Shown here: positions 10,463 to 18,615 of the stretch, one piece after another
Numbering within the stretch: the stretch's first letter is position 1
How the letters are laid out: each line of letters begins with the position of its first letter
Source of the DNA: Dyella marensis
GTDB lineage: Bacteria; Pseudomonadota; Gammaproteobacteria; Xanthomonadales; Rhodanobacteraceae
Reading direction: 5' to 3'
Assembly: GCF_900112865.1 (NCBI RefSeq)
Contig: NZ_FONH01000002.1
Span: forward strand, 478,713 to 542,712
Length of the DNA: 64,000 nt
The notes under the pieces: generated by a model
Told to the model about the DNA's origin: nothing
Database searches by the model: none
What the model saw: the letters and a program-made list of their open reading frames with translations, nothing else
Translations under genes and position numbers: made by a program

Positions 10463-12559
10463 ATGTTCAGAAGTCTTGTTTATCCCCTCGTTTTCCTGGT
10501 CGGCCTGGCGGCCGTGTGCTGGATCGGCGTTGGCTATGTCGGCTCCAGTCCGCTCGGCGCCGGCGTCGCGCTGCTGATCGGCGCGTGTTACCTCGCCGGC
10601 GGATGGGAGCTCTATCGCTATCGCCAGGCCACGCGCACGCTGGACGATGCCGGCGCCGACCTGGCGGTGGCGCCGCCCAGCCTGGGCGACTGGCTGAAGC
10701 GCGTGGATCCGAGCCTGCGCAACGCCGTGCGCCTGCGCATCGAGGGCGAGCGCGTGGCGCTGCCGGCGCCGGCGCTGACGCCGTACCTGGTCGGCCTGCT
10801 GGTGCTGCTGGGCATGCTCGGCACCCTGCTCGGCATGATGGCCACCCTGCGCGGCACCGGCCTGGCGCTGGAAAGCGCGAGCGACCTGCAGGCCATGCGC
10901 GGTTCGCTGGCCGCGCCGGTGAAGGGCCTGGCCTTTGCGTTCGGCACCTCGATCGCCGGCGTGGCCAGCTCGGCCATGCTCGGCCTGCTGTCGGCGCTGT
11001 GCCGCCGCGAGCGCCAGCAGGCGACGCAACAGCTGGATGCGCACGCCGCCACCACCCTGCGCGTGTTCTCGCAGGCACACCAGCGCGACGAAGCCTTCCG
11101 CCTGCTGCAACGCCAGACCGAGCTGATGCCCACCCTGGTCGACCGGCTGCAGGCGTTGATGAGCAGCATCGAACAGCAAAGCAGCGCCGCGCACGAGCGC
11201 CAGCTGGCCGGCCAGGAGGCGTTCCACGGCCGGACGGAGGCGACTTACGCGCGCCTGGCCAGCTCGGTCGAGCAGTCGCTGCAGCAAGGCGTGGCCGACA
11301 GTGCGCGCGCCGTCAGCGCCTCGATCCAGCCGGTGGTGGAAGCCACCATGGCGGGACTCGCGCGCGAAACGGCGGCGCTGCGCGAAGCGGTCGAGCAAGG
11401 CGTGCAGCGCCATCTCGATGGCGTGGCCGGCGGCTTCGAGGCGACGACCGCCAACGTGGCGACGCTGTGGAAGGATGCATTGGCTGAGCACCGCCGCGCC
11501 GGTGAAGCGCTTACCGGCGACCTGCGCGATTCGCTCGCGCAGTTCACCGGCGCGTTCGAGCAGCGCTCCGCCGCCTTGGTGAGTGAAGTATCGGCACGCC
11601 TGGAGAACGCCGCCGGCCGCGCGGCCGACGCCTGGCAGCAGGCGTTGTCGCGCCAGGAAACTGCCAACGAGAGCCTCGCCGCGCGCAGCCAGGAAGCGCT
11701 GGCCGCGGCCGCGGCGACGTTCGAGGAACACGCCTCTTCGCTGGTCGGCGTCGTGCGCCAGTCGCACGAGGACTTGCAGACTGCGCTGGCCGCACGCGAC
11801 CAGGCACGCCTCGCCGCCTGGACCGATACGCTGGGCCATATGTCCACCGCGCTGCACGGACAATGGGAGCAGACCGCCGCCCATGCCGCCGATCGCCAGC
11901 GCGAGATCTGCGATGCCCTGGCGCAGACGGCGCGCGACATCACCGAGCAGAACCGCAGCCACGCCGGCGAAACCATCGCCGAAATCTCCCGCCTGGTGCA
12001 GGCCGCCTCGGAAGCGCCGAAGGCCGCCGCCGAAGTCGTCGCCGAGCTACGCCAGAAACTCTCCGACAGCATGGTGCGCGACACCGCGATGCTGGAAGAA
12101 CGCAGCCGCCTGCTCGCCACCGTGGAAACCCTGCTCGATGCGGTCAACCACGCCTCGACCGAGCAGCGCGCGGCCGTCGATGGCCTGATCGCCACCTCGG
12201 CCGACCTGCTCGACCGCGTCGGCACGCGTTTCCAGGATCACGTCGAAGCGCAGACCGGCAAGCTCGGCACGGCCGCCGCGCATGTCGCCGGCGGCGCCGC
12301 CGAGGTAGCCAGCCTGGGCGAGGCGCTGGGCGTCGCCGTGCAGATGTTCGGGCAGTCGAACGAGGCCTTGATGGAACGCCTGCAGCAGATCGCCACCGCG
12401 CTGGACAGCTCGCTCGCCCGCAGCGACGAGCAGCTGGCCTACTACGTGGCCCAGGCCCGCGAAGTGGTCGACCTGAGCATGCTGTCGCAGAAGCAGATCA
12501 TCGAAGAGATGCAGCAACTCGCGGACCAGCGCGCGGCGGCCGGAGCCGAAACCGCATGA
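10463..12559 (+). CDS. DUF802 protein: MotA/TolQ/ZorA-like membrane protein with long coiled-coil tail
   Basis: A 698-residue protein. Two membrane helices lie near residues 3-50 and two more near 105-127 and 155-180 (YLVGLLVLLGMLGTLLGMM, then LAFAFGTSIAGVASSAMLGL), the four-helix plan of MotA, TolQ and ExbB. After about residue 185 there is a cytoplasmic tail of some 510 residues made almost entirely of Ala/Gln/Glu-rich amphipathic helix with DUF802-type repeats. This combination of stator-like head and very long tail is the architecture of ZorA. It overlaps the downstream OmpA/MotB-like gene (ATGA). It probably forms an ion-driven inner-membrane complex with that protein; what it drives is unknown. 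Confidence 0.8.
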   Translation: MFRSLVYPLVFLVGLAAVCWIGVGYVGSSPLGAGVALLIGACYLAGGWELYRYRQATRTLDDAGADLAVAPPSLGDWLKRVDPSLRNAVRLRIEGERVALPAPALTPYLVGLLVLLGMLGTLLGMMATLRGTGLALESASDLQAMRGSLAAPVKGLAFAFGTSIAGVASSAMLGLLSALCRRERQQATQQLDAHAATTLRVFSQAHQRDEAFRLLQRQTELMPTLVDRLQALMSSIEQQSSAAHERQLAGQEAFHGRTEATYARLASSVEQSLQQGVADSARAVSASIQPVVEATMAGLARETAALREAVEQGVQRHLDGVAGGFEATTANVATLWKDALAEHRRAGEALTGDLRDSLAQFTGAFEQRSAALVSEVSARLENAAGRAADAWQQALSRQETANESLAARSQEALAAAAATFEEHASSLVGVVRQSHEDLQTALAARDQARLAAWTDTLGHMSTALHGQWEQTAAHAADRQREICDALAQTARDITEQNRSHAGETIAEISRLVQAASEAPKAAAEVVAELRQKLSDSMVRDTAMLEERSRLLATVETLLDAVNHASTEQRAAVDGLIATSADLLDRVGTRFQDHVEAQTGKLGTAAAHVAGGAAEVASLGEALGVAVQMFGQSNEALMERLQQIATALDSSLARSDEQLAYYVAQAREVVDLSMLSQKQIIEEMQQLADQRAAAGAETA

Positions 12560-13206
12560 GCGGCGAGATCGAGGCCGAAACCGAATCGACGCCGATCTGG
12601 GCCGCCTTCGGCGACCTGATGTCGGTGTTGCTGGGCGTGTTCGTGCTGATCCTGGTCGGCATGCTCGGCATGCAGATGAAGCTGTCGAACCAGCTGGAGC
12701 AAGAAGTGCAGCGGCGCCAGGCCGAGGCGCAGCGCCGGCAGACGCTGGAACAGGCGCTGGCCGCGCCGCTCGCCGCCGGCCGCGTGACCCTGGTCGACGG
12801 CCGCATCGGCATCCGCGGCAACGTGCTGTTCGCGCTGAACTCCGACCAGTTGCAGCCGGAAGGACGCGAGCTGCTCAAGAGCCTCGCCGGCCCGCTGGCG
12901 GGATACCTGACATCGCGCGACGAGATCCTGATGGTCAGCGGCTTCACCGACGACCGCCAGGTGCGCGACGGCAACCGCCTGTTCGCCGACAACTGGGAGT
13001 TGTCGGCGGAGCGCGCGCTTACGGTGACGCGCACCCTGATCGCCGATGGCGTGCCCGCGTCGTCCGTGTTCGCCGCTGCGTTCGGCGCGGAGCAGCCGGT
13101 GGGTTCGAACGCCAGCGAGGAAGGTCGCTCGAAGAACCGGCGCGTGGAGATCGCGCCGGTGCCGCGTCCCGCCGCGAACGGGCATGAAACGCCGGCGCAT
13201 GAGTGA
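12556..13206 (+). CDS. OmpA/MotB/ZorB-like peptidoglycan-binding stator protein
   Basis: A 216-residue protein with a short cytoplasmic N-terminus, a single membrane helix that begins right after an acidic residue (AFGDLMSVLLGVFVLILVG, D20), a helical linker and a C-terminal OmpA domain (about residues 85-205) with the peptidoglycan-contact helix NWELSAERALTVTRTL and the terminal NRRVEI. D20 at the membrane entrance corresponds to the proton-binding Asp of MotB/ZorB. The gene starts within the stop codon of the DUF802 gene and overlaps the DUF2894 gene by 8 bp. No lipobox, so it is anchored in the inner membrane rather than being an outer-membrane OmpA. Confidence 0.88.
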   Translation: MSGEIEAETESTPIWAAFGDLMSVLLGVFVLILVGMLGMQMKLSNQLEQEVQRRQAEAQRRQTLEQALAAPLAAGRVTLVDGRIGIRGNVLFALNSDQLQPEGRELLKSLAGPLAGYLTSRDEILMVSGFTDDRQVRDGNRLFADNWELSAERALTVTRTLIADGVPASSVFAAAFGAEQPVGSNASEEGRSKNRRVEIAPVPRPAANGHETPAHE

Positions 13207-13804
13207 CCAGCGGACACCCGCACGGCGGAGGCTCGATGCGTGGCGCGAGCAAGGCGCCGACCGCTTCGATCCGGTGCGCTTTCATCGGATGGAAGCACTC
13301 GAGCGGCGCGCGGCCGCGCATGACGGCGAAGTGCGCGATTGGCTCGACGCGCGCCTGGACACCCTGCTTGCCGGCTATGCCGAACTGGTCGAATGCAGGG
13401 CGGCGCAACAGCCAGTTGCCGCAGGCGCAGGCGAGGATCGCCCGCTCGCCAACCTGGTCGACGGGTTCGCCAACCGCAACGGCAAGCTCGCCGACGTTGC
13501 CGAGCTGCCCCTGCTTGGCGATTTTCGCCAGCTCTGGTCGCGACTGCGCACGGAAAGCCAGCTGCGCCAGTCGCTGCAACCCGCTCCCTCCAATGCCGGC
13601 CCGCTCAATTCCAGCGCGCTGGCGCATCGCGCGATCGCGCTGATGCGCGAGCTGTCGCCGGGGTATCTGCAGCATTTCCTCGGTTACGTCGACGCCTTGT
13701 CGTGGATGGAGCAGATCCGCGCCGGTGCCAGCGCGAGCAAGGAAATGGCCCAGGTCACACCTGGCCGCAAGCGCGGCCGCGCCAAGAAAGAGAAGACTCC
13801 ATAG
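13199..13804 (+). CDS. DUF2894 family protein
   Basis: A 201-residue soluble protein matching DUF2894 (RRRLDAWREQGADRFDPVRF, LSPGYLQHFLGYVDALSWM), with a highly basic C-terminal tail (GRKRGRAKKEKTP). Last gene of the motor-like operon, overlapping the OmpA gene by 8 bp. The function is unknown; the basic tail could bind nucleic acid or an acidic partner, but this is inference. Its TAG stop is part of a perfect inverted repeat shared with the convergent LacI gene. Confidence 0.8.
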   Translation: MSDQRTPARRRLDAWREQGADRFDPVRFHRMEALERRAAAHDGEVRDWLDARLDTLLAGYAELVECRAAQQPVAAGAGEDRPLANLVDGFANRNGKLADVAELPLLGDFRQLWSRLRTESQLRQSLQPAPSNAGPLNSSALAHRAIALMRELSPGYLQHFLGYVDALSWMEQIRAGASASKEMAQVTPGRKRGRAKKEKTP

Positions 13805-13840
13805 CCCGTCATTCCGGCCTGCGCCGGAATGACGGGCTAT
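13801..13840. terminator. Perfect 18-bp hairpin (family B repeat) shared by two convergent genes
   Basis: The arms 13801-13818 and 13823-13840 are perfectly complementary with a CTGC loop, built round GTCATTCCGGC / GCCGGAATGAC. The TAG stop codons of DUF2894 (13802-13804) and of the convergent LacI gene (13837-13839) occupy symmetrical positions in the two arms. There is no T run, so termination may be of the repeat-hairpin type. Confidence 0.7.
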
Positions 13841-14916
13841 TTGCGGCGCGGCATGGTCGAACCGCGCACCACCAGGTCCGCCGTCAGCACGCGCTTGCGC
13901 GGCGGCACCTCCGCATCGTTGAGCAGCTCGAGCATCATGCTCATCGCCTCGCGCCCCAGCGCGTTCTTCGGCTGGACGATGGTGGTCAGCGGCGGCGAGG
14001 TGTAGCGGGCGAAGCGGATGTCGTCGAAGCCGACGACGGAGACATCCTCCGGCACGCGCAGGCCGTGCGAACGCAGCGCGCGCAGCGCACCGATGGCCAT
14101 CTCGTCGTTGGAGCAGAACAGCGCGGTAAACGGCTGGCCCTGCGCCAGCAGCTGCTCGACGGCACGCTCGCCGGCTTCGATCGAGAAATCGCCCGTCACC
14201 ACCAGGCCCGGATTCGCCGGCAGCTCCGCGCGCTGCAGGGCCAGGCGATAACCCTGCTCGCGATCGACACAGATCGGGCTCGACGGCGGCCCGGCGACGA
14301 AGGCGATCTCGCGGTGCCCCAGCATCGCCAGGTAGTCGACCGCCACGCCGGCTGCGGCGACGTTATCGATATAGACGCTGGAAATCTGCCCGTCCTTGAC
14401 GTACTCGCAGGCATTGACCACCGGCAGCCGGCCCTGGATCGGGATCGACGGCACGCGCGGCGACATGGTGATGATGCCGTCGGCCTGGCGCGCCGCGACC
14501 ATGTCGGCATAGGCCTGCTCGCGCACCTGGCTGCTCTGGGTTTCGCCCAGCAGCACCGAATAGCCGTTCTCGTGCGCGACCTGCTCGATGCCGCGGATCA
14601 CTTCGGAGAAGAATGGGTTGGCGATGTCCGGCAGCAGGGCCACGATCAACCGCGTGCGCGCCGTGCGCAGATTGCGCGCCAGGGCATTGGGCGTGTAGCC
14701 GAGGCGCTTGACCACTTCATGGATGCGCTGGCGCGTCCTCTCGCTGACCACCTCCGGCCGCTGCAACGCGCGCGACACGGTGGCCACCGACACCTTGGCG
14801 ATGGCGGCGATCTCCTTGACCGTGCTGACGCGGGCCGGCTGCGCTTCGGCCTGCGCGCGCTTGCCGTCTTTGCGCGCACGCCCGGCCTGTCCCTTGGCGG
14901 ATCCCCTGGAACTCAC
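13837..14916 (-). CDS. LacI-family transcriptional regulator of the keto-sugar operon
   Basis: A 359-residue repressor. A basic N-terminal extension is followed by the LacI helix-turn-helix (VKEIAAIAKVSVATVSRAL) and hinge, then a periplasmic-binding-protein-like sensor domain (NPFFSEVIRGIEQVAHENG, GFDDIRFARYTSPPLTTI). The start is taken as the GTG at 14916, which has GGGAGG 9 nt upstream; no ATG fits between it and the HTH. It is divergent from the sugar operon beginning at 15253, and two operator-like palindromes lie between them. The likely inducer is a keto-sugar or glycoside handled by that operon. Confidence 0.88.
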   Translation of the reverse strand: MSSRGSAKGQAGRARKDGKRAQAEAQPARVSTVKEIAAIAKVSVATVSRALQRPEVVSERTRQRIHEVVKRLGYTPNALARNLRTARTRLIVALLPDIANPFFSEVIRGIEQVAHENGYSVLLGETQSSQVREQAYADMVAARQADGIITMSPRVPSIPIQGRLPVVNACEYVKDGQISSVYIDNVAAAGVAVDYLAMLGHREIAFVAGPPSSPICVDREQGYRLALQRAELPANPGLVVTGDFSIEAGERAVEQLLAQGQPFTALFCSNDEMAIGALRALRSHGLRVPEDVSVVGFDDIRFARYTSPPLTTIVQPKNALGREAMSMMLELLNDAEVPPRKRVLTADLVVRGSTMPRRK

Positions 14917-15021
14917 GAATGCCGGCCTCCCATGCCGCCGATTGGTGCGGGACGATACCACCCGCGGGCGAGCCGGCAAGCGCTCCGCCGGGCCATCGAC
15001 GGCCGCGCATGCTGCGCCGCA

Positions 15022-15037
15022 ATGTAATGGATTACAT
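15022..15037. promoter_or_regulatory. LacI-type operator 1
   Basis: ATGTAATGGATTACAT has 7-bp arms (ATGTAAT / ATTACAT) around a central GG. It matches the second palindrome at 15170-15185, and both lie in the divergent gap between the LacI gene and the keto-sugar operon. The remainder of this 336-bp gap (14917-15252) holds no gene. Confidence 0.65.
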
Positions 15038-15169
15038 GAAATCGTTGCATCGGCATTTCCAAGTCTGTTACATACCAGCGCAGTTTTTTCGCGGGCTTGC
15101 CAGCTTCCACTTGCGTGGCCTGCATCGCACTTTTCCTGGTTGTGCTCTGGAAGTCCAGTTTCCATGCGG

Positions 15170-15185
15170 ATGTAATCGAATACAT
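15170..15185. promoter_or_regulatory. LacI-type operator 2
   Basis: ATGTAATCGAATACAT is one base from a perfect 16-bp palindrome with the central CG usual in LacI-family operators. It lies 68 bp before the first structural gene and 133 bp from the operator-1 end, a spacing that would allow looping. Confidence 0.65.
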
Positions 15186-15252
15186 TTTCAGTGGTAGCGA
15201 TATCTCGGAGGGGGAACATGGCCGTAGCGACCCGCAAGCACAGGAAGCGCCG

Positions 15253-16449
15253 ATGAAGCGCCTCGGCATGGGGCTGGTCGGCCCCGGCTTCATCGCCGCC
15301 CACCACCTCGATGCGGTGCGCCGCCTGGGTGACGTCGACATCGTCGGCATCGCCGGCTCCAGCCTCGAATCGGCGCAGGCCCGCGCCCGCGATCTGGGCG
15401 TCGAACGCGCCTACGCCAACTATCGGGAGCTGCTGGCCGATCCGGCCGTGCAGGTGATCCACAACACCACGCCCAACCATCTGCACCGCGAGATCTCGCT
15501 TGCCGCCCTGCAGGCCGGCAAGCACGTGATCTCCGACAAGCCGCTGGCCAGCAACCTGGAAGAAAGCCGTGAGCTGCACGAGGCCGCGCGCAAGGCCGGT
15601 GTCGCCCATGTCGTCACTTTCAATTACCGCGGCTATCCGCTGATCCAGCAGGCACGCGCGATGATCGCCAAGGGCAAGCTCGGCGCCCAGGTGTTCGTGC
15701 ATGGCTGCTATCTGCAGGACTGGCTGACCGACGAGCGCGCCTATTCGTGGCGGCTGGACCCGAAGCGCGGCGGCGCCAGCTCGGCGCTGGGCGACATCGG
15801 CTCGCACTGGTGCGACCTGGCCGAACATGTCACCGGCGCGCGCATCGTCGCCGTGCTGGCCGACCTGCACACGGCGGTGCCGGTGCGCGAAGTGCCCGCC
15901 GCTTCGCCGAAGGCGTTCGCCAAGGCGTCGAAGAGCGCGCCGCGCAAGAAGATCAAGATCGCCAGCGAAGACCTGGCCAGCGTGCTGCTGCGCTTCGACA
16001 ACGGCGCGCGCGGCTGCGTCACCATCGGCCAGGTGCTGCCGGGCCACAAGAACGACCTGCGCCTGGAAGTGAGCGGCCGCGAGGCTTCGCTGGCCTGGCG
16101 CCAGGAACAGCCGAACGATCTGTGGATCGGCCACCACGCGCAACCCAACACCGTGCTGACGCGCGATCCGGCCCTGCTCGATCCGGCCGCGCGCGGCTAT
16201 GCGCATCTGCCGGCCGGCCATCCGGAAGCCTGGCCCGATGCGTTCCGCAACCTGATCGCCGATGCCTACGCATGGATCCGCCAGGGCGGCGCGCCGGCCA
16301 AAAAGCCGGCCGCCCTGCCCACCTTCGCGGACGGATATCGCAACAGCCTGCTGGTCGACGCCATGCTCAGAAGCCATGCCGCGGGCGGCGCCTGGCAGGA
16401 CGTCGAAGACCCATCCGCAACACCACGCAAAAGGGGAGCACGGGGATGA
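15253..16449 (+). CDS. Gfo/Idh/MocA-family oxidoreductase
   Basis: A 398-residue NAD(P)-dependent sugar oxidoreductase. An N-terminal Rossmann fold begins MGLVGPGFIAAHHLDAVRR, followed by the family's nucleotide-pocket signature (SDKPLASNLEE, with the EKP-type motif as DKP) and a C-terminal alpha/beta substrate domain. No signal peptide, so cytoplasmic. First gene of the LacI-controlled operon and overlapping the permease gene by 4 bp. In keto-sugar pathways such enzymes interconvert glycosides or hexoses with their 3-keto forms; that role here is inferred from the neighbours. The start at 15253 follows a GGAAG; upstream sequence in frame contains the operators and is unlikely to be coding. 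Confidence 0.88.
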   Translation: MKRLGMGLVGPGFIAAHHLDAVRRLGDVDIVGIAGSSLESAQARARDLGVERAYANYRELLADPAVQVIHNTTPNHLHREISLAALQAGKHVISDKPLASNLEESRELHEAARKAGVAHVVTFNYRGYPLIQQARAMIAKGKLGAQVFVHGCYLQDWLTDERAYSWRLDPKRGGASSALGDIGSHWCDLAEHVTGARIVAVLADLHTAVPVREVPAASPKAFAKASKSAPRKKIKIASEDLASVLLRFDNGARGCVTIGQVLPGHKNDLRLEVSGREASLAWRQEQPNDLWIGHHAQPNTVLTRDPALLDPAARGYAHLPAGHPEAWPDAFRNLIADAYAWIRQGGAPAKKPAALPTFADGYRNSLLVDAMLRSHAAGGAWQDVEDPSATPRKRGARG

Positions 16450-17651
16450 AGTGGCGCCTTAGGTTGATGATGCTGTTCGAGTACGCGATCTGGGGCGCCT
16501 GGTATGTCACCGTCGGCACCTGGCTGGGCAAGACCCTGCACTTCAGCGGCCAGGAGATCGGCGCCATTGCCGGCACCACCGCGATCGGCGCGATGATCTC
16601 GCCGCTGTTCGTCGGCCTGCTGGCCGACCGCCTGTTCGACACGCGCCGCGTGCTCGCCGCCCTGCACGTGCTGGGCGCGGTGCTGCTGATGTTCGCCGCC
16701 AGGCAGAGCTCGTTTCCGCTGCTCTACGGCACCCTGCTCGCCTACAGCCTCTGCTACATGCCGACGCTGGCGCTGACCACCTCGCTGGCGATGCGGCACA
16801 TCCGCGATCCACAGGAAGAATTCGGCGGCATCCGCGTGCTCGGCACCATCGGCTGGATCGTGGTCGGCCTGATCGTCGGCGCCTGGGGCGTCGAGGCCAC
16901 CGCCACGCCGCTGCAACTGGCCGCGGGCCTGTCGGTGGTGACGGCGCTGTACTGCCTCACCCTGCCGCCCACGCCGCCGCTGGCGCGCAACCAGCGTTTC
17001 GAGCTTCGCCACGCGTTGCCGCTGGAATCGCTGCACCTGCTGCGCGACCGCTCGATGGCGGTGTTCGCGCTGGCCTCGTTCCTGATCTGCATCCCGCTGC
17101 AGTTCTACTACGCCTTCACCAACCTGTTCCTCAACGAGGTGGGCGTGGTCAACGCGGCGGGCAAGATGACCGGCGGACAGATGTCCGAGATCCTGTGCAT
17201 GCTGCTGATCCCGTGGTTCTTCCGCCGGCTCGGCGTGAAGTACATGCTGGCGGTGGGCATGCTGGCCTGGGTGCTGCGCTATGTGCTGTTCGCCTTCGGC
17301 GCGCCGGGCGACCTGATGTGGATGCTGTGGCTGGGCATCGTGCTGCACGGCATCTGTTTCGATTTCTTCTTCGTGGTCGGCCAGATCTATATCGACCGCG
17401 AAGCGCCGTCCGCGCTGCGCGCGGCGACGCAGGGGCTGATCACCTTCCTGACCTATGGCCTGGGCATGTTCGTCGGCTCCTGGCTGTCCGGCGTGGTCGT
17501 CGACACTTATGCCGGCGCACAGAATGCGCATGACTGGCGGTCGATCTGGCTGATCGCCGGCGGCTGCGCGGCGGCCGTGCTGGTGCTGTTCGTGCTGGCC
17601 TTCAAGGACCGCAGAAGCGCCGCCGGCCAGCCCGTCGCCGTCACCGATTAA
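16446..17651 (+). CDS. MFS permease, nucleoside:H+ symporter (NupG/YegT)-like
   Basis: A 401-residue inner-membrane transporter with about twelve hydrophobic helices. It begins MKWRLRLMMLFEYAIWGAWY and has a conserved loop GGIRVLGTIGWI, both typical of the NupG/XapB/YegT nucleoside-symporter branch, many of whose uncharacterised members sit in sugar operons. It starts within the stop codon of the oxidoreductase gene. By context it probably imports the sugar or keto-sugar product released in the periplasm rather than nucleosides. Confidence 0.85.
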   Translation: MKWRLRLMMLFEYAIWGAWYVTVGTWLGKTLHFSGQEIGAIAGTTAIGAMISPLFVGLLADRLFDTRRVLAALHVLGAVLLMFAARQSSFPLLYGTLLAYSLCYMPTLALTTSLAMRHIRDPQEEFGGIRVLGTIGWIVVGLIVGAWGVEATATPLQLAAGLSVVTALYCLTLPPTPPLARNQRFELRHALPLESLHLLRDRSMAVFALASFLICIPLQFYYAFTNLFLNEVGVVNAAGKMTGGQMSEILCMLLIPWFFRRLGVKYMLAVGMLAWVLRYVLFAFGAPGDLMWMLWLGIVLHGICFDFFFVVGQIYIDREAPSALRAATQGLITFLTYGLGMFVGSWLSGVVVDTYAGAQNAHDWRSIWLIAGGCAAAVLVLFVLAFKDRRSAAGQPVAVTD

Positions 17652-17693
17652 TTCTTTCCCAAGCTACCCACCGGCCGCCCCGAGAGAATCCAC

Positions 17694-18578
17694 ATGATGA
17701 TGAATCGCAGGCAGTTCCTCGCTCGATCCGCAATGTTCGGCGCCGCTGCATGGCTTGCCGCCAGTCCCTCCGGCCGGCTGCTCGCCGCCGGCGCGCAGGG
17801 CAAGGCGCTCGGCATCCAGCTCTATATGGTGCTGAAGTCCTACCAGGCCGATCCGCTCGGCACGCTCAAGACGCTCAAGAGCATCGGCTACACCGAGATC
17901 GAGGCGATCGTCACCACCACCGCGGCCACGCTGCGCGATCAGCTGAAAGAAGCGGGCCTGAATTGCCCCAGCATGCATTTCGACAGCCTGGGCTTCGATC
18001 CCGGCGTCGAGGCCGCACACACGCTGGGTGCGAAGTTCATCGTCAGCAGCATGCTGCCGTCGATCATGCAGAAGGAAAAAGGCGCCGGTGCGCCCGAGCC
18101 CACCTACTCGCTCGACGAAGCCAAGCGCACCGCCGAATACGCCAACCGCCTCGGCGAGAAGGCGAAGAAGGCCGGCCTGCAGTACGCGTATCACAACCAC
18201 CACCTCGAGTTCACCGACGTCGGCGGCGGCCAGACCTTCTACGACGTGCTGCTGAAGGAGACCGACCACCAGCTGGTGCATTTCGAGCTGGACTGCGGCT
18301 GGGTGCACATGGGCGGCAAGAATCCCGCCGACTACTTCAAGGCCAATGCCGGCCGCATCGCGCTGATGCATGCCAAGGATTTCCTCCCCGGCGCCGGCGG
18401 CAAGGATTTCCCAGGCGCGGAGCTCGGCCGCGGCACGCTCGACTACAAGCCGATCATGGCCGCCGCGGATCGCGCGGGGCTCAAGCACTGCTTCGTCGAA
18501 CAGGAAGGTCCGTTCAGCCGCATGAGCGACCTCGAGGCCGCGCGTATCGACTACGCCTACCTCAAGCCGCTGCGCTGA
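17694..18578 (+). CDS. Tat-exported sugar phosphate isomerase/epimerase-like TIM barrel
   Basis: A 294-residue protein with a twin-arginine signal (NRRQFLARSAMFGAAAWLA) and an AP-endonuclease-2-like TIM barrel (AYHNHHLEF, HFELDCGWVHMGGK, HAKDFLPG, CFVEQEGPF), carrying the His/Glu/Asp metal ligands of the family. Exported members of this family occur with GMC dehydrogenases and DUF1080 proteins and act on keto-sugars or eliminate glycosides; the precise reaction here is inferred. Three in-frame ATGs (17694, 17697, 17700) could each be the start. Confidence 0.82.
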   Translation: MMMNRRQFLARSAMFGAAAWLAASPSGRLLAAGAQGKALGIQLYMVLKSYQADPLGTLKTLKSIGYTEIEAIVTTTAATLRDQLKEAGLNCPSMHFDSLGFDPGVEAAHTLGAKFIVSSMLPSIMQKEKGAGAPEPTYSLDEAKRTAEYANRLGEKAKKAGLQYAYHNHHLEFTDVGGGQTFYDVLLKETDHQLVHFELDCGWVHMGGKNPADYFKANAGRIALMHAKDFLPGAGGKDFPGAELGRGTLDYKPIMAAADRAGLKHCFVEQEGPFSRMSDLEAARIDYAYLKPLR

Positions 18579-18615
18579 CCCCACGCCCTCCACCTTCCGC
18601 TCCATAGGGAAACAC

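Noticed and set aside
9748-13804. Bona fide Zorya defence system
   Set aside because: Only the A/B-like membrane pair is similar; there is no ZorC or ZorD/ZorE-like helicase or nuclease gene, so the name is not applied.
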